Shown here one piece after another: positions 24,450 to 37,141 of a stretch of 64,000 bases of DNA. Source of the DNA: Pterois miles (taxonomy: Eukaryota; Chordata; Actinopteri; Perciformes; Scorpaenidae); assembly GCA_947000775.1 (NCBI GenBank), contig CAMQGK010000052.1, positions 27,094,501 through 27,158,500 on the forward strand, read 5' to 3'. The translations under genes and the position numbers were made by a program. How positions within the stretch are numbered: the stretch's first letter is position 1; every line of letters begins with the position of its first letter. The notes under the pieces are model-generated. The model did no database searches and had not been told where the DNA came from. It was given only the letters and a program-made list of their open reading frames with translations.

Positions 24450-25139
24450 TGGAATAATTACACAATTTAACCATCGTAGTGTGAAATTAAGTTTTACTAA
24501 CAACTGTTACTGGACAATATTCGGGGAAGATATGAATCACAAGGTCGGAGTTAATACTTTATAGTCGACGATCCCTGATAATGCTACACTGTGAACGGCA
24601 GATCTGTGTTTAAAGCGGCAGGAGGAGAGCTAGTAACGTCGGCAGCACCAGAGCAGCTAACATGCGGAGGCTCTAATCAATAATCCACCTGTTGGCCGAG
24701 GTACTGGATGATGGTACATTTTTTTATGATGTGGTCCTATGTAATCTTGTAAATGAAGTTTTTGGAGAGAAACTTGAATGTATGAAGGATATGAAATAGA
24801 TAACGGAGAGGGAATCAGGGCCTGTTTAACCTCCTAACACTAAGCAGCTTAAAATACATCACTAAAATGCCATAAAAATACAATATCATTGATATTATTT
24901 TCTAATAATTTGGATTGTGTTTTTATGTAAATAACCACGATAGATGACTATAAAAGGAAAATTCTGTTTTCCAAAACAAAAACGGTCTGCGACGGCCAAT
25001 ATGGCTCATCGACGATTATCAATCGGTATCTGTGGCAAATAAACGTGATCAGAGCATCGTTAAAAGTTATAATTGCTCCTTTTTTTTCTGCGTGACTCAA
25101 AGCCGTGGTACGATCCAAACCATGACTTTGCACCCCTAG
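24450..25139. mobile_element. hAT-like remnant
   Basis: The right end, read inward, is CTAGGGGTGCAAAGTCATGG followed by TTTGGATCGTACC, a typical fish hAT terminus. The interior has CGATTATCAATCGGTATCTG. The left boundary is uncertain. Confidence 0.45.
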
Positions 25140-27310
25140 TCTACACCGTAGCAGGTACTGCCACATGAAAATACTTCACATATCAGCTTTAATGACTGAT
25201 TGTCATGCAAGCCATGGCATTGGCGGGTGATTTGGTACTTTATGAATTAAAGGTTTTACACAGCTGACTGTACAACACCCAGCGTGACAGCAGGTGACGG
25301 GGGGCAAAGAACAGCTTAGGCCACCAAAACTGCGTCAGCCCTGTTTTGATAAGTAGATTTTATGGAGAAAACAATGTTCAACATGTCCCTCACAGGTGGC
25401 TGAGCACACTTTACGATGTACAGAACATTACCTAGCAGCTGCAGCTTTTCACACGTATATAGTCTATAGGTAACAAACATAAATGGGTATATCAATAACC
25501 ATTTCGCCAAGTGATATTGTATATCAATATCAGCTGGCTCTGATGTTTTGGCAGGAAGCCAGCTGAAGAGGATTTTCTTTTAACTGAATCAAGAAAGGTG
25601 CTGCTTCTCCACGAAAAACTAATAAGGTGCCCACAGTCTTTGTCAACACTCTGCATGTGTGGCACTGACACACACTGCTAATTAATAGTGAGGACAGAAG
25701 TCGAGTGCCACGGTCCTCTCCTTTTTAAGCGTATGTCACGCTGTCACCAGAAATTTGTTTTGTGGCGGGGACTCGACTGTGACTGCGGGTCTCCTGACAA
25801 AGCTTCAGGCGCTTGGTTTCTAAGCACCAGCTGGTCACTTATTAGCTCTGGCATGCATTGGAAGTGCTATTGATGCAAAGTTAATGGAGAAAAACAGTCT
25901 GAGCCGACTTTCTCAGTCCACAGCCAGAGCTGGCAGAGAGCTACAAATACAGGTACTATTACATCAGCTAAACCTCGAAATTTATGCAGAAGTCATTACA
26001 AATTCTGAGTGTCTAATTAAAGGAATAAATGCAATCATCTGATTAACACAGTTTTAAAGATCATCTAATTACACCTGAACTTCAGCAAGCTACTGGTGTG
26101 CATTTTTCTGACCACACTGTCAGTCACTGAAGTCCACTAGTGGGACCTGTACTCACAGCCCAGCACCTTGCAGCTCTACCACACAAAAAAAAAAAACACC
26201 AGAAATGGTAGGTCCGCCACTGGCGCCAAACCGGTCTAGCTGCATTATGTTCACCGCGACGTCTCCAGACTCGTTCACGCTTGTCACATGTCCTCGGTGT
26301 GAATGGACGAAATGACAGCTCCCCAAAAGTGAAGCTGCGTTCTCTGAGAACGGGGCTTCACTTCGTCTCTCTTTATATAAAGATGGATGACAAACTGTCT
26401 TCTAACCAAACTGTCAGTGCTCGAGATGCATCATGGGTAATGTAGGCACCAGGTTTTGAAAAGGAAAAAGAATGCATGGAAAGGAGACAATAACTGTTTT
26501 GCTGTATCGGGTGTAATGCTGTAAATTAGCTGGGGCCCAACATTAAATCCTGTCTATCGGTTAAGTAATATCTAAATAGCACCTCTCTTCTAATGGCAAT
26601 TTCAAGAGATTACAGAGCAAGAGGGAGACTAAAATAACTTGTTATATAAGAGGGGGATGATATGATTTGCATTATCAACCTGATAATATCAACAAGCCAA
26701 AATGATGATGATCTTTGATGGTGTTTCTGTGTTACATGGACTGAAATAGTTTGAAATAAAGTGACCTGATAAATTTGTACTTTTACACCAAACATTTGGG
26801 CTGAGATAGTACTCCTTTAGGATATTATAGAAGAAAAGCAGGTGGCATAAATCAAGTCGCATGGACAGTATCCTAAAACTGGGTAAACGCGTTTATCAAG
26901 TGCGAATGCTGTTCATTTTGCTTACAGTGAAATTTCCCACACACCATCTTTACATCCTATAGATTGCCAATTTAATGCATTATATGGTCCTCCGTGGAGT
27001 CATTTATAGTGGAGATGCTGATTTTGAAAATGCATTAACCGATTATTAACCATTAACTGACAAGAGTGGTGCATTTCACGCAGCAGTGCTATTTTTAGTA
27101 CGTAACGAGCTGCCCAGCTGCAACAAAAAGCTGATGCACAAACAGGTTAAATCAATCTTTTATCACCAGCTGCAGTGTCCGAAAAACAGAAAATACAGAC
27201 AACAGCCTGAACATTTCATCCATCTGGGAGAGTTACTGTAGCAGCCACGATGCTGCATGCATTGTCCCAGTAAATCTCCACCACATCATTTAGCTGCAAG
27301 GTTGTCAGCC
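25140..27310. other. No gene recognised
   Basis: Contains a poly-A run at 26185-26196 and the ZNF143-like motif at 26425-26445. No supported exon. Confidence 0.5.
26425..26445 (-). promoter_or_regulatory. ZNF143/SBS-like motif
   Basis: On the minus strand, CTACATTACCCATGATGCAT resembles the TWCCCAYAATGCAYYG binding site of ZNF143. It lies in a moderately CpG-containing stretch, 26200-26450. No adjacent exon is seen. Confidence 0.3.
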
Positions 27311-27314
27311 GTTT

Positions 27315-27450
27315 GTCTGCCTGGCGTACTCAGTGTAACTTTAGCGAGTATCCGGTCAAGAGACAGAGCATGTGTGGCGGCGGTGTACTCTTGTCTACCC
27401 AGCGTTACGTTAGCGAGTTTCCGACAGACCGCGCGTGTGTGGTGGCGGTG
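27315..27450. repeat. Tandem duplication of about 65-70 bp, CpG-containing
   Basis: Segment 27315-27384 (GTCTGCCTGGCGTACTCAGT ... GTGTGGCGGCGGTG) is repeated as 27392-27450 (GTCTACCCAGCGTTACGTTA ... GTGTGGTGGCGGTG). The right flank (TTATAGCTGTGAACGTAGCA) matches the flank of the polypurine tract at 32768-32790, so both belong to related elements. Confidence 0.6.
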
Positions 27451-27509
27451 AGTGTGGGGTTATCGGTGGTGTTATAGCTGTGAACGTAGCAGTAGCAGTG
27501 TATGTACAG

Positions 27510-28640
27510 TCAATGAATAAAAATTATCAAATTAGTGACCTCATTTCACTAGTCTAGTCATATTCCAGGTGTAGCTCCGCTCTTCACCTTTGCAAACTTG
27601 ACCTCCACCTCTATATCTTTCTCTGTATAGCACACACAGTAAAAAAATATATATACTGTATATTCCCTCCAAGCACACCCGACACCCGAGATGAAGTATG
27701 AGCACGACAATAGAGAGGAGGTTTCAGGTGCGTCTTGTGGTCTGGTGTTGGTGACAAATGCCACCAAGACGAATGGCAGAGAAGAACTGGGAATGTGTGG
27801 GCGGGAGAATAGATGTGAGATAAAACAGCATGAGTGAGTCTATGTGCGTACAGAAGAAAGACAGAGGTGGTGGCAGGAAAAGACAGAAGAAAATCACTCC
27901 CAAAAATCAAAAATGACAGAGTCACATACAGTATGTGAACTGAGGTCTCGGCAGCTGGTCCGGAAAGTCAAAGTGAAGACAGCTCTCAGTTCTTCTCCAT
28001 CAGTGTCGCCTTTCTTTCTCTCTCTCTATGTTCCCACCAGCTCTTCCATCTTTGCTGGTTTCAGCCATTTGGTAACTGAATTTTTACACAAACCTCTGAC
28101 AAGATAAAATGCAAATTAGATAAACCTGTCATTTTTGTCATAAAAGAAATCCTGTGTGCCTTTTAAGACCTTAGACTATTATTGTGCTTTATTGTCAGCT
28201 GCTGTTAGGACATGACAAACTGCCATGTCAAGATAGTTATTAATTGAACAAATAATTTCCAGTACTATTTTTTAAATGATTTCTTCCCAGTTTCCATCAT
28301 TATTTTATTTTTTTTCTCTAACACTTGCAATGATTTTGTCTCTATTTCCCTTCAATCTATCACTCTTTACTATTCTTTCAGTCTGTTTCCTGTCTGTCTG
28401 CCGTCCATCCTCTCTTTATGTCTCTTAATGCCTCTCTTGTTCTCGCCTGTCTCGTCTGTTTTCATGCCCAAAATTTCACATCCACGCAATTCTAATACTT
28501 TTTTAATGGCTTGTCCTGCTCCATTCTCTCTCATTTCTATGTCTGTTCATGCTCTCTTGTTGCACAGGATGGATACAATAAAAATACACACATTGTTCGG
28601 AGTGCTATCCTAAGTGGGTTTCCTCCATCTTTGTTTCAAA
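27510..28640. other. No gene recognised
   Basis: Overlapping short frames on both strands near 27.6-28.1 kb have no family resemblance. The right half is CT-rich (TCTGTCTG-type). Confidence 0.5.
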
Positions 28641-28643
28641 AAG

Positions 28644-28868
28644 CATGTCCCTCTCCATGTTACTGAAACATGTCTCTCTCCATGGTACTGAAATATGTCC
28701 CTCTCCATGTTACTGACACATGTCTCTCTCCATGGTACTGAAATATGTCCCTCTCCATGGTACTGAAACATGTCCCTCTCCATGGTACTGAAATATGTCC
28801 CTCTCCATGGTACTGAAATATGTCCTTCTCCATGGTACTGAAATATGTCCCTCTCCATGGTACTGAAA
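28644..28868. repeat. 25-bp minisatellite, 9 units
   Basis: The unit is YATGTCCCTCTCCATGGTAC followed by TGAAA. There are nine contiguous units of exactly 25 bp with few substitutions. The derived minus-strand peptide (MERD...QYHGEGHISVPW) is a by-product of the repeat. Confidence 0.95.
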
Positions 28869-29106
28869 TATGTCTATCTCTCTCTATGCTAAAACTCAGT
28901 CACTCTCTTCACTGCAGCATCTTTTATTCTTTTTGTATGAATCCTTTGTTATTCAATCCATCAATCAGAATTCAATACTGCCACCACCATTACAGTGACT
29001 AGTGCTGTCACAGTAAAAGACTTCACTATTTGACACCTTTTCAATGCCCTGGGGGAAAACTGAGGGCATAAAACTTTTGATTATTATTAAAAGATAATAT
29101 AAGAAA

Positions 29107-29470
29107 GCCAGTGTTTCCCACAGAATATTTTGTAGGAATTTAAAGATAAATGCATAATCTGGTGCACTTTGAGAGTAAAATTAAGATCTATGAAGAACTT
29201 TGTGTTCTAGTAAACAATATACAACTACACACATTAGTTGTATAGATATGAACGGTGATGACACTGATGACGCCACCCACAAAGCATCGACTGCATCAGA
29301 CAGACAGAGAGGGGGAACAACAAGCACCGAGTCCACGGCCGTGGGAAGCGGCGAGGACCAGGAGAGGGTTGCTCTCACAACCAGAGTCACCTTCACCCTA
29401 GGCCCCCCCTCTCCAAGCCGACCTAGCCGGTCGGTGAAACTGTAGCAGGCCTACATAGACTGTCTAGGTC
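29107..29470. mobile_element. Possible hAT relics with a CpG-rich open frame
   Basis: CAGTGTTTCCCACAGAAT at 29107 and CAGGGCTGTCCAAAGTGGGG at 29472 both look like hAT termini. Between them, a plus-strand frame (29200-29445) reads DMNGDDTDDATHKASTASDR and ends SRPSRSVKL-stop. I do not recognise it. It may be transposon-derived. A gene exon is not excluded but has no splice support. Confidence 0.35.
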
Positions 29471-29479
29471 AGGGCTGTC

Positions 29480-30650
29480 CAAAGTGGGGCCCGTGAGCCA
29501 AAGTCGGCCAGTCTTCATGTTCGATTTGGCCCGCCAGATGTTACCAGTTTTTTTTTGTTATTAAAGTCCCACAGGATTATTGATCCGGCAATCCCAACCA
29601 ACTTTACTGTCTTTCGGAGGCTATAGCAAACAAAAATACATCATCCATGGAGCATAGCTTCAGCTTTTGTTATTCCCTCATTTACACACCATTTACTTCC
29701 TTAAACCTACAAAAAGAGCGCCAGTTTATCTGGTCAGTAATTCGCGGTGCCCCTTTTCGTACAGAAATGGCTGATTTTCATTCAAATTGTCACACAAACA
29801 TCTATCCGTGAATATTTGACTGCACCTTTTGGTTGAACTGTTCCTTTAGGAATGGAAAAACAAATCCAACTTTGTTTCCCAAGCATCGCCGAAAGATCAT
29901 TTTCACAGCCGTGAACCAGGTCTTTCTAGCTCAGTAGGACCTCCCTCTGTCTCTGTCGCACTGACTGCTGTTTGATCTGGGCCTGGCCCCCCTACTTTGG
30001 CAGTGACAGGCATATTTCAATAATGCAGGTTGCACACGGTGTGGCGACAGCAGTGTGAGTGTTTGTGTGTGTGTTTGTGTCACAGCAGTTTAAAGTTTCT
30101 GAGGGAGGAGAGAGGGCCCTCTTTTGTTGACTTAAGGCAACCACCATCAAGCATGGGTCGATAAACTGCAATTTCTGTTCACCCATGATACATCTCACCC
30201 CTCCTGACTGTGTTGACTTATTACCTTTCAACAGCTCCTCCGTTCCTGCATTCACCAGAGGTTCAAAGAGGTTCTTGCCCCCTTTTCCACCCTCGTCTTT
30301 CCTTTCCTTAAGCCTTCCCTATCTTCTCAACCACTTCCTCCTAATTGGTAGAACTAAGGGCTGCAACCCTGAGCAACAAATCTGACCTGATCACCTGTAA
30401 GCCACAAGTGCACTCAGACATAAATAAACACACCGTGGAGCCATTAATCAAAGCAACAATGCACCAACTGACAGAACCTCCAACAATCAAAACTGTGACA
30501 TGGATTGATATTTTCCCATGAAGGTCAAGGATCACACTGCAATATTTCTTCCTGAGAACTGGGTACACATAAATGTGCTTTTTACTCTTATCACATACAC
30601 TCAGACAAGTTGCAAAGGATTTCCTCCGTCTGAATCACTGGCAGTCCCTT
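29480..30650. other. No gene recognised
   Basis: It begins with a hAT-like terminus at 29472 (GGGCTGTCCAAAGTGGGGCC). The remainder is unassigned. Confidence 0.45.
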
Positions 30651-30654
30651 ATAG

Positions 30655-31063
30655 GGATGTTAATAATTAACCATTTAACCGTTAACCCACATTAAGCATT
30701 TTAACCGATTAATGCTATCAGTTAAACGGTTTAAAGAAATATTAATAATTGATTAAAAAGCTGAGAAAAGCTCAGAGGAATAGCACGTCACTTTAAGGAG
30801 AAAAGCTGGTCCACCTTAAGAGCCCATCTAGTGAATCTGAGCCGGCACAGATACAGGAAGTTGGCTCGGGGCTTCAGTTGAGGAGTTGTAGCTTGTAGCC
30901 TCGTAGTATTTATTCACCGACAAATAAACTGTACACACCAGAGCTACAGCTGCTAACCAAGCACAAACAAACACACTGTGTTTAACAATCGCTATCGTTA
31001 ATCCGGTCAAACACACAGCTGACTAAACTAAACTAAATATGCAGTGGAGACTTTTACTGGGAA
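30655..31063. mobile_element. hAT-like remnant, family shared with 41.9 kb
   Basis: It starts TAGGGATGTTAATAATTAAC. Its 3' part (CGCTATCGTTAATCCGGTCA, CTAAACTAAACTAAATATGC, GGAGACTTTTACTGGGAAA) is repeated at 41890-41982. The right terminus was not found. Confidence 0.5.
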
Positions 31064-32038
31064 AAAGATATTTGGATGTAGTTACATTTATATATATATT
31101 AATAATCTGCTCGGATTTCATTGTTTCAGCACTTAGCTGGGTGCACAAGTCAAATGTCTGCATTGGAAATGCAGGTTCAACAGTTTGTATATAAATGTAA
31201 CAACATACAAATATGTTTCTGATAAAAATTGCAAATACTTTTAAATCCATATATTTGTGAATTTCTATTACATTTATTTAAAACAAAAAATATTTGTGTG
31301 CGCACTGAAAAATACCTTTGTGGAGAGTCATTTGCATATAAATCACAAAAAACATTTTTGAATTTTTCTGTATTCTGCATTCGTTAATACTGAGACTGAT
31401 CTGACTCCATAGTCCAAACTGTCTGGCACAACTCAACATAACCTGCCGGTTAAGATCTGATTAGGGAAAGTTGAAACACTGCTGTTTGTTTTCTCGACTG
31501 AAGGAAGTGCACTGGCAATCAAATTATGCTGGGAGATATTTATAAACTAGTTACACTGATATGTCTAGAAAGATATAATTCATTTAAATTATTCAAAACA
31601 TTTTGATTAACTTCCTCCTGATAATAAACACTGGGAAAACAGCTCCTGTGCTGTGACACATCCAAGACTATATTACTAATAAGAGCCAAGTATGAGCGAG
31701 GTGAGGACTTAGAAATGTGAGGGGTGGATATTACTTGGCAAATCAAAATGTTTAAATTAATCATCTCAGTGTTGCCATCAGCTCCTTAGACTGTCATCAA
31801 CAATTTCTCTGCACTTCTCCGTGTCATGTCCATTAATAGCAGTGCAATGATCCATCCTTCTGGATCGATCTATCGATTGAATGATCAATGATCCAATATC
31901 ATCATCGATGCAAAGTGAAAACATCGATAAATATCATCATCTTTAAGATACTGTAGGTCTTTATTTTGAAATTCCATTGGCATACCAGTTTCATCATTTT
32001 CATCCAAGCGCACATCATTCCTAAACATCCAAACAGCG

Positions 32039-32142
32039 CAAGCGCCGTTAGCAAGCGCCGTTAGCAAGCGCCGTTAGCAAGCGCCGTTAGCAAGCGCCGT
32101 TAGCAAGCGCCGTTAGCAAGCGCCGTTAGCAAGCGATGCTAG
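32039..32142. repeat. 13-bp minisatellite (CAAGCGCCGTTAG)n
   Basis: Seven perfect tandem units (32039-32129) are followed by one degenerate unit, CAAGCGATGCTAG. The perfection implies recent expansion. Confidence 0.95.
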
Positions 32143-32216
32143 TGGGGTTAGAGAGTGGTGTGAGTAGCGTTAGTGAGCAGCACTAGCAGCGTTACGTTGG
32201 CAAGTGTCTGGCTGGT

Positions 32217-32561
32217 GGAGAGAGAGCAAGAGAGAGAGCGAGAGAGGGAGAGAGAGCATGAGAGAGCAAGGGAGAGAGAGTGAGCAAGACAGAGTGAGGA
32301 AGAGAGTGAGAATGAGAACAAGAGAGAGCAAGAGTGGGAGAGAGTGCGAGAGAGAGAGAGGAGAGAGCAAGAGAGAGAGCAAGAGAGAGAGCAAGAGAGC
32401 GAGAGAGAGCGAGAGAGAACAAGAGAGAGCGAGAAAGAGAGAAAGCAAGAGAGAGAGAGAGAGAGCGAGAGAGAGCAAGAGAGAGCGAGAGAGAGAGCAA
32501 GAGAGCGAGAGAGAGCGAGAGAGAACAAGAGAGAGCGAGAAAGAGCGAGAGAGAGAGAAAG

Positions 32562-32594
<33 letters not shown>

Positions 32595-32743
32595 AAGAGA
32601 GAGTGAGAGAGAGAGTGAGAGAGAGCGAGAGCAAGAGAGGGAGAGAGTAAGCGAGAGAGCAAGAGCAAGAGAGAGCGAGAGAGAGAGAGAGCGAGAGCGA
32701 GAGAGTAAGCGAGAGAGAGAGAGTGAGAGAAAGAGAGCGAGGG
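32217..32743. repeat. Polypurine (GAGA/GAGC/AAGA)n low-complexity tract
   Basis: About 527 bp with almost only G and A on the plus strand, interrupted mainly by isolated C in GAGC/AGCA words. It creates long but meaningless Ser/Leu-rich (minus) and Arg/Glu-rich (plus) reading frames of up to about 250 codons. Confidence 0.95.
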
Positions 32744-33262
32744 TGTGGCAGTGAGTAGCAGTACCGTTATCGCTGTGAACGCAGCAGTTCAGTGTGATTA
32801 AGTCGCATTTTATCTGTCGGTGAGTAAACGTTAGGACGAGCTCCTGTGTCTTACTCACTGCCTGCTGGTTAAAGTGAAGGAGATTAACCACGAAGTTAGC
32901 AACAACTTCAGCTCAGGCTCACTTAAGGTGGGATGACCAATAAGGTGGACCAGCTCTTCTCATTTTATTGACAAGCAGCTCACCAGCATGGACCAGCAGC
33001 CAGACCTCCAACAACAAGACTATTTTTCATTCTTTTTATAAAAAGAAATAGATTGTTTTTCATTTAAATGTCTGATAATAATAAAATTGTCAAAACACAT
33101 TATCATGAGTTGAATTTTTGTGTTAAATGGGCATATGATATTGTCTCACATAGATCGCAGGCCCCTTAACTGGACTTTGAGATATCGGCAAATATCGTAT
33201 CGTTATCAAGACAATCAACGTAATATCGTATCATGATGAAACTGGTGATTTAAACCCCTATC

Positions 33263-34204
33263 CATTAAACTAGAGTTAGACTTTGATGGCTTGAAAGCAG
33301 TTGTTCCCAAAGAGGGAGTTAAAATAAATTTCTTTTTCTTACAGCACATTGTTAGAAATGTTCCCACACGTAATATAAGGCAACATTTACATTTTAATAT
33401 TACATTTTCAAACACTGAAGGAATAAGCAATAATCTAGCTGCTAGCAGAAAGGTAGCAGAAAGAGCACATTCAAACATTATTAACCCATCTATGTAATAA
33501 GTGCTCCTTGGTACCAGAGGGGTCAGCCGTCCTTTAAGCATAATGTTGTTGAGACCAAAATATGAATAACATGTGGCAACTTCATCAAATCGTTCCCACT
33601 CTCACCCACCATCACCCTCTAACATCCAATCTATGCTCCTAATAAAGACCTCTTCCTATGTAGAACAAAGATTGCTTATATGAGGTCCCATGTACTGGTA
33701 AATAACTGTGTTTCATTTATAATAAGACTGTCAAGTCCCTGCAACACACCACACACCTGACAATATCTCAACCTTTCCAACTCAAGGTCGTGGATTAATT
33801 TCCTTTTCCACGGCCCTGTGAGCATTCTGGTATTTGCTTCATGGCTCCATCTTAAAAGGCTGCAAAGATTTCTTAGAAGAGGGTAGAAACACATCTAAGC
33901 TATATATGTGGTGTGTAATCAGCATGTGTCATCTGGAGATTACTGCAGTGTGGATCACTGGTTCAACCTTCTCTGGGACATTCTGGTCAAAACCATTACA
34001 TCTGCAGCTATACCAAATTATGAACTCCCTGCAAATAAAATGGCACACACAAACAAAATATTGATTGCTTGGAAATGTCACATAAGGACCTTCAGTACAC
34101 AATAGAGTTGCTTTAACTTGTGATGGCTTATGTGCAACAAAACAGCACGGTATTTCTTCCAATAAAAGCTCAAAAACTTTCAGTAAAACATTCAACCACA
34201 GACT
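33263..34204. other. No gene recognised
   Basis: AT-rich sequence with several short unrelated frames. No splice-supported exon. Confidence 0.5.
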
Positions 34205-34890
34205 TTATACTAGAGCTAGACAGATAAATGGGCTGGGCATCTGAACATATAACCCTTTAAGTCAAATTTGGGCCAAATGATCCTCGATTCGCCCCACAAT
34301 CAGAGGGCGAATCTGGACCGGGGAATCTGGACTTTGTCAGTACCGATGTCCGCCCCAGATTATATGGTAATGTGAGGCATTTACAGACACAGATTTAACA
34401 GTTTCCAAACTCATTAGGGCCGCCTTGACAAATTTCAAACATGTTTGATATTTAGGAGTTAAAGTCTGGATGATTACGTCAGTACTTTCCGAGCGGGAAC
34501 ACAAAAGCCGATGAGAGAGACAAGCCGGAGCAGCTGATGGTGTTGCTAAGCAACGTTAAACATTCTAGCCCTTGAGGCTAACATTAGCTAGCATAAGAAG
34601 CCGTACACATGCTGCGTCTAAAAAGGTCTGGGAAAAAAAACAGCTGTGTCACTGTTGGGACGGTGCTAAGCAACCAAAACCTGTGTGCTCCGCTGGCGAT
34701 GAAGTTGCTGTAATTTAGCAGGAAGCTGCACTGACTAAACTAAACACAATCAAAATAAAGATGCGATGGCGTCGCTCACCCATTTGAGTGCACTTGCCAC
34801 GTCTCCACATTGACAACAATGGATTTGAGCGTCCAAAAAACGAGGCCCCTGATACGGTCGGCAGATAACAAAACTGTTAAAATCTCACCT
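34205..34890. mobile_element. Possible hAT-like element
   Basis: It starts near CTAGAGCTAGACAGATAAAT. The interior is CpG-richer and includes GTTGCTAAGCAACGTTAAAC and GCTAACATTAGCTAGC palindromes. The right end may be near GATACGGTCGGCAGATAAC. This is a pattern-based call only. Confidence 0.35.
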
Positions 34891-35299
34891 CCAGCTCTTG
34901 CTGGAAAAATAAACTAAACATGTTTTTATTCAGATTTGTGCAGCTTTTGTTTTTTTCCTCACTGCAAAGCCTTACTGCAGCAATTTGTTGAACCTCGTCA
35001 GTCTCCATTTTGTTCACATCTGCTTCCCCATGAGATCCCGTGTGAGGTGGAGCATAGCTCCCTCCGGCACGATAATCTTAATAATGTCTTGTGGTGTGTG
35101 CATGTTTGAGATTGGAGAGAAGAACATCTGTAAAGTTTCAAAAGGCCATTTGAGGAAGAAGAAGAGCTCAGCCTGAATACTCCCAGGGGTCAGGGTCAGT
35201 TCAGGGTCAGTTCCTGTCAAGTAGTTGAGACAGCAGAAGTGTAATAGGATCTAGCTTTCATACCACAGTTCACAAATGTCAGTGCAGATCTATGAGTGA

Positions 35300-36034
35300 G
35301 GAAAAACCTTGTTAAAAATATATTATATAATATATTGATTCAGCTATGCATCACAAATACATGTATTTTTGTATGATTTTGAAATTGATTTTTTTAATGC
35401 CACAATCGATTTGCTTCATTTGAGTCTATGTGGAGAAAGAAGACAGTTCCCGCTTTTGTTTTTATAGTATCAGGAAGTCAAGCTAACCGTCTCTCTTATT
35501 TCTGTAATCAAATCGGTCAACGCTACAACTGTAGAGCTCCCATATCCTGACGATTATGTTAAATGCATTCAAACGGTCCTGATGGAGCTGAACATGGATG
35601 TGTGAAGAGAACGAAGCTGACGGTAAGAGCTAGTGATGGACTTGCCGAAGTTAGCGGAAGTATACATGTGTGACTACATCCGTTTTTCAAAATAAGCTCT
35701 TAACAAAGGAACTATTTACAAAATACATATATAGAAATAAAATTGATTATATTCACCAGAAGTATAAAACATTACATGTCCCTTAGAAATTACTACATAC
35801 ATGCTGAAAATCAAACATTTTACTGTATTAATTTAGATGTTTTTCAAATTAAAAGTCTCTAGAAATGTATGATTCAACTTTTCCCCACCGTCTAGTGTTA
35901 AAAAAAATTAACCAAAATCGCAATAAATCGTAATATCAAATTGCAATACTTAAAAGCCGCAATACATATCAAATTGACACAAAGGTATCAGGATAGTATC
36001 GAATCAGGAGTTAGGTGTATCGTGCCAGCCCTAG
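35300..36034. mobile_element. hAT-like remnant
   Basis: The right end, read inward, is CTAGGGCTGGCACGATACAC, with the interior GATACTATCCTGATACCTTT, a typical fish hAT end. The left end is eroded. Confidence 0.5.
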
Positions 36035-37008
36035 CACCGGGTAAACACAACTCAAGAATCAAAACCAGGGTGCTGCTGAAAAACAGCAGATGTTCCCCAG
36101 ATAAATAGATTAAAAATGGCTGAGCAGCAGATCAGTGACTGAACAGGCCAATTTGGTTTCATTTCAAACACTAGATGACACAGAATGCATCAAATTCGCA
36201 AAGTAGAGTCAGAGTTGGACGCAGAGTCGAGGCCAGTCATCCAGCGTTGTGAAGCACTTCAGTCTGCAGCTTCTCCATCTACACTGAGTTACTGTAGCAG
36301 CACAGACAGAGCAGGCCTCCCACAGGATCCTGGGTAATTTAGCAGGTAATGAGCACTCCGGCTCTGTCGCACAGAACGTCTCATATCTGGCTGTGGAAAT
36401 AATACGCACGTGCACACACATGCACACATATTACCATAATTCAAGTTTCTATAAACCTATAAACACACCTCGGTGGTATCTTACACCTGCTGCAATTTTT
36501 CATGCCCCAACAAGCAGCAAGTTTGCATTTTAATTAACAAACTGTTTCTTTTAGGCTACAACTTTTACAAAAACAAAACAAAACATGACTAGCCTATTAA
36601 TTACAAATTATACAAGGCTGGGGTCAGAGTCATCAAACAGGAGTCAGTGGACAGCCAGAGAGAGCTCAAGGACGCCATCTTTGAACAGAAACATCCCCAT
36701 ATACAACCGCCTCATATTTTTCCTATAAATCTGAGAAATATATCATTCAGTCCCTTATATTGTTAGTGTCAGTTCCACCTGCAGTGCTGTTCCTCTATCG
36801 GCCTATATTGGCTCATGTTTTACCTGAAAGATCCACGTTTTATGGACTTTGTTCATCACCTTACCGTGCTGTATTTAACTTAGTATTGTTAGTACACTAC
36901 CCTTTACCACTAGTTCATCTGCACCATAGAAGTAAATGATCTCACACCTATACCCTCCACACTGTGAGGAGACAAAGAGGGAAATTGTCATAATTGAGTA
37001 AAGGCTGT
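36035..37008. other. No gene recognised
   Basis: No repeats were paired and no supported exon was found. Confidence 0.45.
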
Positions 37009-37141
37009 TTAGTTTCATATGATACCAGTATCTTCACTCTTTAAAACTGAGCCCGCTAGAAGCTAAAAAACACAAGCTGCCTTAATGCATTCATGAAATT
37101 AATGGCAAAATGTGTTATTGCATTAACTTTGACAGCCCTGA
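37009..37141 (+). mobile_element. 3' terminal fragment of the TAGGGCTGTCAAAG hAT MITE family
   Basis: It contains TTCATATGATACCAGTATCT and ends TTGCATTAACTTTGACAGCC followed by CTG, the family's right terminus. The 5' three-quarters are absent. Confidence 0.7.

Larger units (their letters stand above)
31838..33262. mobile_element. hAT-like non-autonomous element carrying internal arrays
   Basis: The left part (GATCCATCCTTCTGGATCGA, ATCGATTGAATGATCAATGA) and the right part (GGCAAATATCGTATCGTTAT, CGTAATATCGTATCATGATG, ending TTTAAACCCCTA) are words typical of fish hAT elements. Between them sit a 13-bp tandem array (32039-32142), a 0.5 kb GAGA-rich polypurine tract (32217-32743) and a unique part ending near 33080. 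The boundaries are approximate. Confidence 0.5.

Noticed and set aside
28610..28858. 82-codon minus-strand frame with GEGHISVPWR-type repeats
   Set aside because: It follows the 25-bp minisatellite. The 25-bp period shifts frame every unit, so the peptide repeat is 75-bp based and arises by chance.
32148..32891. Open frames of 90-247 codons on both strands (Ser/Leu-rich and Arg/Glu-rich)
   Set aside because: By-products of the GAGA-rich polypurine tract. Frames on both strands and in several phases are open simultaneously.
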